Shown here in pieces: positions 1-8,990 of a stretch of 64,000 bases of DNA (its first letter is position 1; every line of letters begins with the position of its first letter). The stretch spans positions 1,364,001-1,428,000 of the forward strand of contig NZ_JAJMPA010000001.1 in assembly GCF_020991475.1 (NCBI RefSeq), read 5' to 3'. The notes under the pieces are model-generated. The model was not told where the DNA came from and did not search any database. It was given only the letters and a program-made list of their open reading frames with translations. The position numbers and the translations under genes are program-made. This stretch comes from Pedobacter sp. MC2016-14 (lineage in GTDB: Bacteria; Bacteroidota; Bacteroidia; Sphingobacteriales; Sphingobacteriaceae).

Positions 1-548
1 ATAAGCTGTGTGAGTGCCGATTCGTAATTTTGCTGTTGCAGGTAATTCCAAATGAGCAGCTTGTAGTAGGTTTCATCATTAGGTTTTTTCTTAATCTTTT
101 TTAAAAGCGCAGGTTCAAGAATCTGGTAGTCGGTCTTGGTCTCAAAGGTGCTGCCAAGGATGGTTGGTGTTTCTATCAGCATTTCAGGCATGGTTTCCAG
201 CGCATTTATGAACTCTTCTGCCAGCATGTTTTTATCTTTTTTGAGCTGGTAAATCCGTAACAGTTCATAGGCAAAGGCCTGGTTGTTTTGCAATATTTTG
301 CGGCCCTCTAAAAATATAGAAATAGCAAGATCTACAGATTGTGACTGGAAACAGTAGCCTGCAAGTTCACGAATTTGAAATTCGTCTTTAGGCAGGTTGT
401 TTAGAAAGACAGCAGTGGCTTTTTTTGCATCAGGCTCTTTTCCTGCGCGGCGAAGTAATACAACCTTATCAATATCGGCAGTGTTGCTTTGCGCGCAAAG
501 GTTTACATTTACCGATAGGAATAATATAAGGAGGATGAATCTTGCCAT
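1..548 (-). CDS. Secreted TPR-like repeat protein, C-terminus outside the window
   Basis: A minus-strand reading frame opens with ATG at 546-548 and stays open to the window edge, about 182 codons. The N-terminus MARFILLILFLSVNVNLCAQ is a typical Bacteroidota Sec signal peptide with cleavage after CAQ. The rest is a run of amphipathic helices with tetratricopeptide character (for example QIRELAGYCFQSQSVDLAIS). No catalytic motif is visible. Such proteins are usually periplasmic scaffolds, but a specific role cannot be assigned from the fragment. It is divergent from the peptidase-like gene that starts at 702. Confidence 0.7.
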   Translation of the reverse strand, partial: MARFILLILFLSVNVNLCAQSNTADIDKVVLLRRAGKEPDAKKATAVFLNNLPKDEFQIRELAGYCFQSQSVDLAISIFLEGRKILQNNQAFAYELLRIYQLKKDKNMLAEEFINALETMPEMLIETPTILGSTFETKTDYQILEPALLKKIKKKPNDETYYKLLIWNYLQQQNYESALTQL

Positions 549-606
549 ATACAAATATACATTCTCCGCAAATAGCGTGTAGCACCCCTTATTCAAAAAC
601 TTTGAT

Positions 607-650
607 GCGTAACAATGTTAGTGTACTGGCGTAACAATATTGGTGTATTT
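607..650. repeat. Two 22-bp imperfect direct repeats upstream of the S9-like gene
   Basis: The units at 607-628 and 629-650 both begin GCGTAACAAT and share most of the following GTTAGTGTA / ATTGGTGTA. They abut head to tail and lie just upstream of a TAnnTTTG-type -7 element at 675-682. A tandem operator for an unknown regulator is the simplest reading. Confidence 0.5.
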
Positions 651-682
651 TGTCTTTTGCAAAAGGGTGTTTTGTACTTTTG
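648..682 (+). promoter_or_regulatory. Bacteroidota-type promoter for the S9-like/two-component operon
   Basis: TTTTG at 648-652 and TACTTTTG at 675-682 fit the -33 TTTG and -7 TAnnTTTG elements, with a 22-bp spacer that is slightly long. The start codon follows at 702, so the leader would be about 15 nt. Confidence 0.45.
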
Positions 683-701
683 TTAAGAAAGAAAAAACTG
701 A

Positions 702-2621
702 ATGAACCAAAGAAAAATATTTTACCTGTTGATGCTAATCTGCCTGTCTTTTGCTTGCACGCAAAAACAGAAGGTTAGGCTCATCCCTGTAAATGACTTT
801 TTCAGGTTGCCAGAAAAGGCTTATTATTCTATATCTCCCAATGGTAAAAGTCTTGCCTACCTTAAAGTGAAAGGTAAAGAGCAGAATTTATTTGTAGATG
901 ATATGGCTACAGGAAAGTCTACCCAGATTACCATTAACAATGGAACTAACATCAGCAGTTATTTTTGGGTAAGTGATGATGAGCTCATTTATTATAAAGA
1001 TAAAGCAGGCACGCGTAAGCAATCTGATATTTTTATTGTGAATAAAGAAGGTAGCCTGGAACGTAAGTTAAATGGTTGCGAAGAGCCAGATCAGCACCAT
1101 GCCAGGAGCGAAAATATTAAGATGAAAGTGTTGAAAGATCAGATATTAGAGGGTAAGTATCTGTTGGTTTCGAGTAATAAAAGAGACTCTACTGTATTCG
1201 ATATTTATCGGATGAATGTACGCAATGGAAAAATGGAGATGGCAGCCCGTAATCCTGGTAATATTACCAACTGGATAACAGATGCAGAAGGTAAATTGCG
1301 ATTGGCAATTTCCAGTGATGGTGTAAACGAGATTTTACTGTACAGGGATAGCGAATACATGCCGTTTAAACCAATCTTGACGAAGAATTTTAAAAATTCT
1401 TTTGTGCCACTGGTATTTGCAAAGGATAAGCCTGACCATATTTATGCAATTTCAAACATTAACCGCGACAAAAATGCGCTAGTACAGCTGGATTGCAAAA
1501 GCGGGAAGGAAGATAAAGTATTGTTTAGTAATGATACACTGAATGTGGTGGATGCTCAGTATTCAAAGAGTAAAGCACGTATGACCCATGTGGAGTGCGA
1601 AAATTGGAAAAAGGAGAAGTATTACCTCGACCCTTCTGTAAAAGCTTTTTATCATAAGCTGGATAAATTGTTGCCCGGTACGGAGTACAAAATAACGGAT
1701 ATGGATAGGGCAGAGAATATTTTTATCATCAGGACATTTACTGACCGCAGTCCGGGATCTTACTACTTGTATGTGGCCAATACTGGTCGGCTTAAAAAGC
1801 TGAGTGATTTTAATCCGGCAATTAAAAAGGAGGAAATGTGTGCCATGAAACCTGTTACTTTTAAGGCGCAGGATGGTTTAGATATTCATGGGTATTTAAC
1901 ACTTCCACTGAATCAGGACCCTGAAAATTTACCCGTTGTGGTTTTGCCTCACAACAAGCCTGAGGGCAGAAATGGCTGGACCTACAATGCGGAGGTACAG
2001 TTTTTGGCCAACAGGGGTTATGCGGTTTTCCAAGTCAACTATCGGGGTTCTTCTGGATATGGTAAGGCATTTATGGCGGCTGGTTTTAAGGAATGGGGAG
2101 GCAAAATCAGAGAAGATATGAATGATGGCGTAAAATGGCTGATCAGTACTAAAATTGCCAACCCTAAACGCATAGCAATATATGGAAATGGTTTTGGAGG
2201 TTATATCGCTTTAAATGCGGCTTACTCTAGTCCGGGAATTTATTCTTGTGCTGCATCCAATTCCGGCATCATTAATTTGTTTAGTTATTTGAAAACCGTA
2301 CCTCCATTTTTTAAGTCCAATCTTCAAATGGTTTACGAAATTATTGGAAATCCTGATACGGAGATGGAGCATATGAGGACGGTTTCTCCGATTTTTCATG
2401 CAGATAAGTTTAACGTTCCTTTGTTTATTGCGCAAAATGCCAAAGATCAAAGGATCAATTCTGGCGAGGTTATCCAGTTTGTAAAAGAATTGAAAAAGAG
2501 AAATGTAAACGTTACCTATCTGGAAAAGGATAATATGACCTCGCAGCATAGCGAAGAGGGGCGGGAAAAACTTTATCTGGCACTAGAGCAGTTTCTGAGC
2601 GTAAACCTTGCTAAAAAATAA
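702..2621 (+). CDS. S9-family prolyl-oligopeptidase-like lipoprotein, nucleophile serine replaced by glycine
   Basis: This 639-residue protein has the S9 peptidase layout: a lipoprotein signal peptide (LICLSFAC), a beta-propeller-like region to about residue 370, and an alpha/beta-hydrolase domain from about 400 with the typical stretch NYRGSSGYGKAF. S9 enzymes carry G-x-S-x-G-G at the nucleophilic elbow. Here the sequence is YGNGFGGY, with Gly497 (codon GGT at 2190-2192) in place of serine. The acid Asp582 (AKDQRI) is present and His616 is the likely base, in an atypical context. It is probably a pseudo-peptidase in the cell envelope. The histidine kinase starts 7 bp downstream, so it may be a sensory partner of that system (inference). 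Confidence 0.8.
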   Translation: MNQRKIFYLLMLICLSFACTQKQKVRLIPVNDFFRLPEKAYYSISPNGKSLAYLKVKGKEQNLFVDDMATGKSTQITINNGTNISSYFWVSDDELIYYKDKAGTRKQSDIFIVNKEGSLERKLNGCEEPDQHHARSENIKMKVLKDQILEGKYLLVSSNKRDSTVFDIYRMNVRNGKMEMAARNPGNITNWITDAEGKLRLAISSDGVNEILLYRDSEYMPFKPILTKNFKNSFVPLVFAKDKPDHIYAISNINRDKNALVQLDCKSGKEDKVLFSNDTLNVVDAQYSKSKARMTHVECENWKKEKYYLDPSVKAFYHKLDKLLPGTEYKITDMDRAENIFIIRTFTDRSPGSYYLYVANTGRLKKLSDFNPAIKKEEMCAMKPVTFKAQDGLDIHGYLTLPLNQDPENLPVVVLPHNKPEGRNGWTYNAEVQFLANRGYAVFQVNYRGSSGYGKAFMAAGFKEWGGKIREDMNDGVKWLISTKIANPKRIAIYGNGFGGYIALNAAYSSPGIYSCAASNSGIINLFSYLKTVPPFFKSNLQMVYEIIGNPDTEMEHMRTVSPIFHADKFNVPLFIAQNAKDQRINSGEVIQFVKELKKRNVNVTYLEKDNMTSQHSEEGREKLYLALEQFLSVNLAKK

Positions 2622-2628
2622 GCTTCTC

Positions 2629-4299
2629 ATGACCTCAGACAAAAAGAGCGGCTACCGTAAGAATTTTTTCCTGATCATGACCTTTAATGTGATGATCTCG
2701 GTGTTGTTCATCTTGTCTTTGTTTTTAGCCTACAACTTTAGCAAAAAGTTTATTGAAAATCAGTTTTCTTCTGAAAAGGTTAAAATCCTGGAGGCAAGTA
2801 TAAAGCCTTACACAGAGTTTTTTCAAAATAAACTACCCGAAATTTCTTATTATACTGGCTACCTGGATTCGGCCACTACGGCAAGATTTGTAGATACTGT
2901 GCTGCTTAAATATCCCTTTGTATCTAAAGTTATTTTTTATGATGCCGAAGTTACCAATACAGCTGTTATAGATGGACTAAATACCGGCCATTTTTCATTC
3001 GGTCCCAAGTACATCTACCAGTTTGGAAGTTTTGTTCCAATGGATTCTGTGAAATTGTTTTCAAGGGATGATACGCGCAAGTTTAGACGTGGTGACGATT
3101 TTAATGCGCAGGGGATCAAATTGATTTCTTACATAGAAAGCCTGGATACTACGCGTACGCCTTCGGCCGAAGAGCTTTTTAGCAATTTCAGTATCGTTAG
3201 GTCTAATAAGATCACTTACCTCAATATCCCGCAGATGCAGGATTTAAAAGTTTATAAGCAAATGCTTAGAAGGAAGTTAAGTACTTCGCCGGTTTATCAG
3301 CAGGATATGTTGTCTTTTTATCTTGATCCGTATAAAATCAGGATCTTGAATTTGCAGCCACACCTCTATCAAACTATCCGGATAGAGCCTTTAACATACG
3401 ATCCGCTGAATATATCATCAGATTACTTTACTACAGAGATCACTTTGCCGGGAGCTTTCTCGGATTATAAATTGTATTTCAGTTCTGCCAGGTCGTTTTT
3501 AAATAAAGAGATCCTAAATTACTTTTTACCAATTGCCTTTGTGCTGCTGTTTTTTTATGGTATGCTGATGCTGGTTGCTTTTTTAATTTACCGTAACCTT
3601 AACATCAACCACAAGATGTTTAAGCTGCAGTATGATTTTGTGAATAACCTTACACATGAATTTAAAACTCCTGTAAGCGTGATTAAGATTGCCGGAAATA
3701 ACATTAAAAGTTCTACAGCACTATCTGATAAAGAACTGAAATTGTATGGTAAAATTTTGGATGAGGAAGCGGATAAGTTAAACGGCCTCATGAATAAGCT
3801 GCTGGCTTTTACCCAAATTGAAAACCGGGCTATACAACTAAACCATGAGGAGGTGAATATAGAGGAGTTTATTGAGGGAACAATAGCTTCTCATCAGCTA
3901 AAACATCCTGATTTTGAAATTACCTATGAGATTTCGGGATTGAGTAGGTTTACGTCTGATCCTGTTTTATTGGGGAGTCTTTTTGATAACCTTGCAGAGA
4001 ATGCGTACAAATATTCTCCTCCTCAAAGGAAAAAACTGCATATTTCTGCTCGTTTAATAAAAGGCAAAGTTATGGTTTTTAGGTTCGCCGATCAGGGTAT
4101 CGGTATCCCCTCTCCTGAAATTAATCATATCTTTAAGAAGTTCTACAGGATACAAAACCGGTATAACCAAAATGGAAGCGTGGGTCTTGGGCTTGCTTTT
4201 TGTAAGGAACTTGTTAATTTTATGGGCGGCGAAATTTCAGTGAAAAGCCGGCTGGATAAAGGGACGGAATTTAAAATAGTATTACCATTTAATGATTAA
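2629..4299 (+). CDS. Two-component sensor histidine kinase
   Basis: The protein has an N-terminal membrane segment at about residues 13-36, an extracytoplasmic region of about 260 residues, a second membrane segment near 300-320, then a HisKA/HATPase_c kinase core. The H-box is LTHEFKTPVS with His343. The N-box is DNLAENAYKYS, the G1 box DQGIGIP and the G2 box GSVGLGLAF. The frame can be extended to a TTG at 2608, inside the preceding gene, but ATG at 2629 is the better start. Its end overlaps the response regulator by 8 bp, so the two are translationally coupled. Confidence 0.9.
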   Translation: MTSDKKSGYRKNFFLIMTFNVMISVLFILSLFLAYNFSKKFIENQFSSEKVKILEASIKPYTEFFQNKLPEISYYTGYLDSATTARFVDTVLLKYPFVSKVIFYDAEVTNTAVIDGLNTGHFSFGPKYIYQFGSFVPMDSVKLFSRDDTRKFRRGDDFNAQGIKLISYIESLDTTRTPSAEELFSNFSIVRSNKITYLNIPQMQDLKVYKQMLRRKLSTSPVYQQDMLSFYLDPYKIRILNLQPHLYQTIRIEPLTYDPLNISSDYFTTEITLPGAFSDYKLYFSSARSFLNKEILNYFLPIAFVLLFFYGMLMLVAFLIYRNLNINHKMFKLQYDFVNNLTHEFKTPVSVIKIAGNNIKSSTALSDKELKLYGKILDEEADKLNGLMNKLLAFTQIENRAIQLNHEEVNIEEFIEGTIASHQLKHPDFEITYEISGLSRFTSDPVLLGSLFDNLAENAYKYSPPQRKKLHISARLIKGKVMVFRFADQGIGIPSPEINHIFKKFYRIQNRYNQNGSVGLGLAFCKELVNFMGGEISVKSRLDKGTEFKIVLPFND

Positions 4300-4990
4300 G
4301 CATATGGCTAAAGGAATTAAAATATTAATAGTTGAAGACGACGAGAATTTACGGTTTTTAGTGGTTCATCGTTTAAAGGCCGAAGGGTATGATGTTACTG
4401 AGGTAGGAGATGGAGAAACGGCTGTGCAGTCCATCCTGGCAGGAAAGCCTGATATTGTATTGCTGGACTGGATGCTGCCAGGTAAACAGGGCGATGCCGT
4501 GTGTGATGAGGTGCGTAAGGAAGGTTTTGAGAACCTGATTATCATGATGACTGCAAAGGCACAAGATATTGATAAGATTGATGCGTATAATTTTGGTGTT
4601 TCTGATTATGTAACCAAGCCTTTTAACATGGATGTGCTGGTGGCCTTGCTGGAAAGTAAAGTGAAGTTTTTAATGAATGCCGACCGATCTGAGATTCATC
4701 GTTTTGGAGATATGGAGCATCATCCAAATATCCATTCCCTTTTTAATGACGGTAAAAAAATAGAACTTACCATTTTAGAAAACAGGATTCTGTTGTATTT
4801 TCTGCGTAATCCAGGTAAGGTAATTAACAGGGAAGATTTGATGATGGAAGTTTGGGGCTATAATGCGGACGTAAATACGCGTACACTGGATATGCATATT
4901 GTACGGCTGCGTAAAAAGATAGAATCTAATCCAGATAACCCCCAACTGTTACAAACAGTAAGGGGTATTGGTTATCGGTTTAACATCTAA
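4292..4990 (+). CDS. OmpR/PhoB-family response regulator
   Basis: An N-terminal receiver domain (ILIVEDDENL with the acidic pocket, phospho-acceptor Asp59 in LLDWMLPG, conserved Lys in TKPF) is followed by a C-terminal winged helix with the typical VRGIGYRF end. It is the partner of the overlapping histidine kinase. A second in-frame ATG at 4304 (MAKGIKIL) is an alternative start. The stop overlaps by 4 bp the stop of the convergent phosphoesterase gene, so no separate terminator fits between them. Confidence 0.93.
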   Translation: MIKHMAKGIKILIVEDDENLRFLVVHRLKAEGYDVTEVGDGETAVQSILAGKPDIVLLDWMLPGKQGDAVCDEVRKEGFENLIIMMTAKAQDIDKIDAYNFGVSDYVTKPFNMDVLVALLESKVKFLMNADRSEIHRFGDMEHHPNIHSLFNDGKKIELTILENRILLYFLRNPGKVINREDLMMEVWGYNADVNTRTLDMHIVRLRKKIESNPDNPQLLQTVRGIGYRFNI

Positions 4991-6240
4991 GCCCTTTTTA
5001 AAGTAAATAATGTGATCTCCGGCAGAATACCCACCCTGCCGGGGTATCCTAAAAATCCGTAGCCTACATTTACGTAAAGCTGCTGATTGTTCTCTTGGTA
5101 TAATCCTGCCCATTCTTTATAGATATATTCTATAGGGCTCCATTGGTAATCTTTTGTGCGCACACCAAACTGCATACCATGTGTATGACCGCTGAACATG
5201 GCGTCTATTTGTGGATACTTTTGCAGTACTTCTCCCCTCCAGTGAGAAGGATCGTGGGAGAGCAAAAGTTTTACAGGCAAATCATCTGTGTTTTGTACGG
5301 CAAGCTCCATTTTGCCGTATTTAGGAAAACGGCCCATACCCCAGTTTTCTATCCCAAGAATTCCGATTTCTTCTCCATCTACTTTTAAGCGGCGGTGGGT
5401 ATTCATTAGTAGGTCCCAGCCCATCAGTTTGTGGGTTTTAATTACGTCCTGAAGGTTCTTAACTTTTGCGGGAGAGGACTCTTTACCGAAATGATAGTCA
5501 CCATAATCGTGGTTGCCAAGAGAAGAATAAACACCCAAAGGAGCCTTTACACGTGAAAAGATATCCTGATAGTCCCGCATCTCTGTCGCCATGTCATTTA
5601 CAAGATCCCCGGTAAAGAAAATAAAATCAGGTTTCTCTGCAAGCAACAAATCAATACCTCCATTAACTGCCTTTTTATTGTAGAAACTTCCAGAGTGAAC
5701 GTCAGAAATCTGGCCCATAGTGATACCGTCAAAAGCCTTTGGCAAATTGGGGAGTACAAGTGTTTTGCGTATCACTTTATAATCATAGGCACCAGAAACA
5801 ATGCCCCAAGTTAAGGAAGTTAAAGGAATTGCTGCCGTAACCAATCCTGCTTTTACCAGGAACTCAGAACGGCTAATTGGCGTTACGTTTTGGCTGCTTG
5901 TTTTATCTTCTTTGGGTTGATCTGATTTTTTCCTGTAAAGGAGCAATAGGCCGCGTCGCAGATCATCAATTAATAAGAAGGGTAGTAATACTATTTTGCA
6001 AATTGTGCTTAAAAAGAAAGCCACTAAAATGACAGCCCTTAGAGATAGAAACAGGTTTAAATAAATGCCAGCAAATACGCCAAGCAGCAAAGCTGCGGTA
6101 TAGCCCCACCAGAGTATAGCAAATGTTTTTTTGCCTTTTGCCGTCCATTTTTTAAACACAGAAAGGATGGCTTTGTAGCAATAGTAATCCAGTACCAGCA
6201 ACAGGATGCCGATGGTAAGTAAAATTGGAAGTCTGCCCAT
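4987..6240 (-). CDS. Membrane-anchored metallophosphoesterase
   Basis: About 417 residues. The N-terminal third holds several hydrophobic segments (roughly residues 5-25, 40-65, 68-92). The rest is a calcineurin-like phosphoesterase with the metal-binding motifs in order: ISDVHSG (Asp180, His182), GDLVND, GNHDYGD, LLLSHDP and SGHTHGMQFG. This resembles YaeI/YkuE-type phosphodiesterases acting at the membrane; the substrate cannot be told from sequence. It is the last gene of a three-gene operon, starting 3 bp after the ATPase gene. A twin-arginine-like SRSEFL at 123-128 lacks the second arginine. Confidence 0.88.
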   Translation of the reverse strand: MGRLPILLTIGILLLVLDYYCYKAILSVFKKWTAKGKKTFAILWWGYTAALLLGVFAGIYLNLFLSLRAVILVAFFLSTICKIVLLPFLLIDDLRRGLLLLYRKKSDQPKEDKTSSQNVTPISRSEFLVKAGLVTAAIPLTSLTWGIVSGAYDYKVIRKTLVLPNLPKAFDGITMGQISDVHSGSFYNKKAVNGGIDLLLAEKPDFIFFTGDLVNDMATEMRDYQDIFSRVKAPLGVYSSLGNHDYGDYHFGKESSPAKVKNLQDVIKTHKLMGWDLLMNTHRRLKVDGEEIGILGIENWGMGRFPKYGKMELAVQNTDDLPVKLLLSHDPSHWRGEVLQKYPQIDAMFSGHTHGMQFGVRTKDYQWSPIEYIYKEWAGLYQENNQQLYVNVGYGFLGYPGRVGILPEITLFTLKRA

Positions 6241-6243
6241 CGT

Positions 6244-7746
6244 TTATCTGAAATTTATATCGTCATCTTCATCATCCAGATTATCTTCTTCACTAAACAA
6301 GCTGCTGAACATATCGGAGAATCCAAAACCTCCGGTGATGTAATTTTTGCTCAACTGTGAATATTCAGCAAGCCCGTGTAGAATAAGCTCCATCATTAGT
6401 AAAGTTTGATTTTCACTTAGCTTAGGATGGAATTTTTTTACAAGGTCATAAAGTCCTTCTACCTGCATCAATTGTTCTTTGTATGCATCAGCGCTGAGTG
6501 CATCAGACAAATCAATCACATTTGCGTCTGCAAACCAATTGGTAATTGTAGCATATGGATTAGATTTTTTGTTTTTTCTGGCCAGCTCCGGGTCTGGAAA
6601 ATATCTTGGGAAAAGGCTTTTGATGGCTTTGCCCATCAACTTGTTGGCTACCTTTGCAGGGCCTTCCAGCTCGCCTTCGTAAACCAGCTCTATTTTGCCG
6701 GTAACGGCAGGAATTATCCCAACCAGGTCAGAAAGTCTCACAAAGGTAGTTTTCTCTTTACTAATCAGCATACGGCGCTCAGCTGTACTTACCAGATTTT
6801 CATAAGCCGAAATGGTAAGCCTTGCAGAAACACCCGATTTTTGATCTATAAATTCGCTTTGACGAGCTTCAAATGCTACCTGTTCTACCAGATCTTTTAG
6901 TAGACCATCCACCTCAATATTCGCTTTTTGATCCTCTGTAATTTTTGCTTCCTGAAAAGTGATTTTCCGGGAAATGGCAATGGTTTTAGGATAGTGGGTC
7001 AGGATCTGGCTTTCTATGCGGTCCTTTAAAGGTGTAACAATAGACCCTCTATTGGTATAATCTTCCGGATTTGCAGTAAATACAAACTGGATGTCCAAAG
7101 GCAGACGTAGTTTAAAGCCTCTGATCTGGATGTCTTTTTCCTGTAGCATATTAAATAATGCCACCTGGATCCTTGCTTGTAAATCTGGTAACTCATTAAT
7201 CACAAAAATGCTGCGGTGTGCCCTAGGTATAAGTCCAAAGTGGATCACACGCTCATCGTTGTAAGTAAGCTTCAATGTAGCCGCTTTAATGGGATCTACA
7301 TCTCCAATTAAATCGGCAACTGTTACATCGGGAGTAGCCAGTTTTTCAGTGTACCTTTCTGAGCGGTGTTGCCAGCTAATCGGCGTTTGATCTGCATGAA
7401 TCATAATCTCATGCTGTGCGTACCAGGAAATAGGATTCAAAGGATCATCAAAAATTTCACTACCAGTAACATAAGGGATGTATTCATCAAGCAGGTTTAC
7501 CATTAACCTTGCAATTCTTGTTTTTGCCTGTCCCCTCAATCCCAGCAACAATACATTGTGGCGGGATAGGATAGCGGTTTGCAGTTCGGGGATCACAGTT
7601 TCATCGTAACCAAGAATACCTTCAAAACCCTCTTCTTTATTTTGAAGTTGTTTAATGAGGTTTTTTCGAAGTTCGTCCTTAACAGATAATGAGGTATAAT
7701 TTGCGGCTTTTAATTCGCCGAGCGTTTTTATTGAGTTGTAATCCAT
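6244..7746 (-). CDS. MoxR/magnesium-chelatase-like AAA+ ATPase
   Basis: A 500-residue AAA+ protein of the ChlI/MoxR type. Walker A is GLRGQAKTR at 69-77; the Walker B position reads FVINELPDL; sensor-1 is FTANPEDYTNRG; an arginine-finger region lies at PLKDRIES. The C-terminus is acidic (EEDNLDDEDDDINF). Family members work with a VWA-domain partner as chaperone-like remodelling machines, and the gene directly upstream encodes one. The usual Walker B aspartate is Asn here, which I believe is normal for this subfamily. The substrate is unknown. Confidence 0.85.
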   Translation of the reverse strand: MDYNSIKTLGELKAANYTSLSVKDELRKNLIKQLQNKEEGFEGILGYDETVIPELQTAILSRHNVLLLGLRGQAKTRIARLMVNLLDEYIPYVTGSEIFDDPLNPISWYAQHEIMIHADQTPISWQHRSERYTEKLATPDVTVADLIGDVDPIKAATLKLTYNDERVIHFGLIPRAHRSIFVINELPDLQARIQVALFNMLQEKDIQIRGFKLRLPLDIQFVFTANPEDYTNRGSIVTPLKDRIESQILTHYPKTIAISRKITFQEAKITEDQKANIEVDGLLKDLVEQVAFEARQSEFIDQKSGVSARLTISAYENLVSTAERRMLISKEKTTFVRLSDLVGIIPAVTGKIELVYEGELEGPAKVANKLMGKAIKSLFPRYFPDPELARKNKKSNPYATITNWFADANVIDLSDALSADAYKEQLMQVEGLYDLVKKFHPKLSENQTLLMMELILHGLAEYSQLSKNYITGGFGFSDMFSSLFSEEDNLDDEDDDINFR

Positions 7747-7757
7747 GTTTTCTTCGC

Positions 7758-8855
7758 TTAACGAACTGTTTTTCTTCTGTTTTTAATATAATCTTCAAAA
7801 ATGTATTCACCTAAGCCGGTAAGTGAACTGTAAAAAGCACGGCCACCATTTACTTCTGTAAAATCCCTTACAAATTGCTGCAGGTAAGGGTCTTTAGCAA
7901 TCATAAATGTAGTAATCGGGATTTTTAACCTTTTACATTGACCAGCCATATTCAGTGTTTTGGAAATTACTTTGCGGTCTAATCCAATACTGTTTTTGTA
8001 ATACCTGCCGTTTTCTTTTAAACAGGTAGGTTTACCATCGGTAATCATAAAAATTTGCTTGTTATGGGTTTTACGGCGACGTAAAAGATCAGTAGCCAGT
8101 TCCAATCCGGCCAGTGTATTGGTATGGTAAGGGCCAACCTGTAAATAGGGAAGGTCTTTTACCGTTATGGTCCAGGCATCGTTTCCAAAAACAACAATAT
8201 CCAGTGTGTCTTTTGGATAACGTGTTTTAATCAGTTCTGCCAGCGCCATGGCTACCTTTTTAGCGGGGGTAATACGATCCTCTCCGTAAAGAATCATAGA
8301 ATGGGAAATATCTATCATGAGTACGGTAGAAGTAAGGGTTTTATAATCCTTTTCTTCAACTTCCAGGTCACGCTCGGTTAAGGTGAAATTTCCAATGCCA
8401 TGATTTACCTGCGCATTTTGTATAGAGGCCGTCATGTCTATTTGATCCAGACTGTCACCAAAAGAATATTCCCTGCGGTCTGCATTTTTCTCCTCGCCAA
8501 TACCAGACTTATTACTGTTGTGGTTTCCCTTGCCTGCTTTTTTTAACTGGCCAAAAATTTCTTCCAGAGCAGATTTTCGGATGGTCTGTTCGGTCTTTGA
8601 AGTAATGCTGGTACTTCCATCCCGTGGGTCTTCCTTAATGTATCCTTTTTCTTTAAGGTCATTGATGAAATCTCCCATGCCATATTCATTCGTTGTGAGG
8701 TGATGCTGTTTGTCAAGCTGCGTCATCCAGTTCAGTGCTTCGCCTGCATCGCCTGCAGTATAGTTTAGCAATTGCATGAAAAGCTTAAGCAGGTCATCAA
8801 ACCCACCAATTGGCTTATCATCGGGCAAAAAGTTAGAAAATTGGAAACCTCTCAT
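7758..8855 (-). CDS. VWA-domain protein, partner of the AAA+ ATPase
   Basis: A 365-residue protein with a helical N-terminal half and a C-terminal von Willebrand factor A domain. The MIDAS motif is intact: IDISHS gives DxSxS at Asp182/Ser184/Ser186, with later MIDAS elements near THNK and ITDGKPT. It resembles the BchD/CoxE-type partners of MoxR ATPases. There is no signal peptide, so it is cytoplasmic. It is the first gene of a minus-strand operon, 11 bp before the ATPase gene. Confidence 0.85.
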   Translation of the reverse strand: MRGFQFSNFLPDDKPIGGFDDLLKLFMQLLNYTAGDAGEALNWMTQLDKQHHLTTNEYGMGDFINDLKEKGYIKEDPRDGSTSITSKTEQTIRKSALEEIFGQLKKAGKGNHNSNKSGIGEEKNADRREYSFGDSLDQIDMTASIQNAQVNHGIGNFTLTERDLEVEEKDYKTLTSTVLMIDISHSMILYGEDRITPAKKVAMALAELIKTRYPKDTLDIVVFGNDAWTITVKDLPYLQVGPYHTNTLAGLELATDLLRRRKTHNKQIFMITDGKPTCLKENGRYYKNSIGLDRKVISKTLNMAGQCKRLKIPITTFMIAKDPYLQQFVRDFTEVNGGRAFYSSLTGLGEYIFEDYIKNRRKTVR

Positions 8856-8990
8856 AGAAATAGTATTAACGAATAATCAAAGCTAAAAGTTTGGGCCTGT
8901 AGTATTGTCAGTAAAGGCTAATTTTTCAATCAACTATTTCCAAACCTTACCTCTTTTTTTAAGTTTGTATAGTCTTAACCTTATATTAAC

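Noticed and set aside
5858..5875. Twin-arginine signal in the membrane phosphoesterase (SRSEFL).
   Set aside because: Only one arginine is present and the motif is internal, after the membrane helices.
6244..7746. Walker B aspartate replaced by Asn (INELPDL) in the MoxR-like ATPase, as a sign of inactivity.
   Set aside because: The NELPDL form appears to be normal for this ATPase subfamily; Walker A and sensor-1 are intact.
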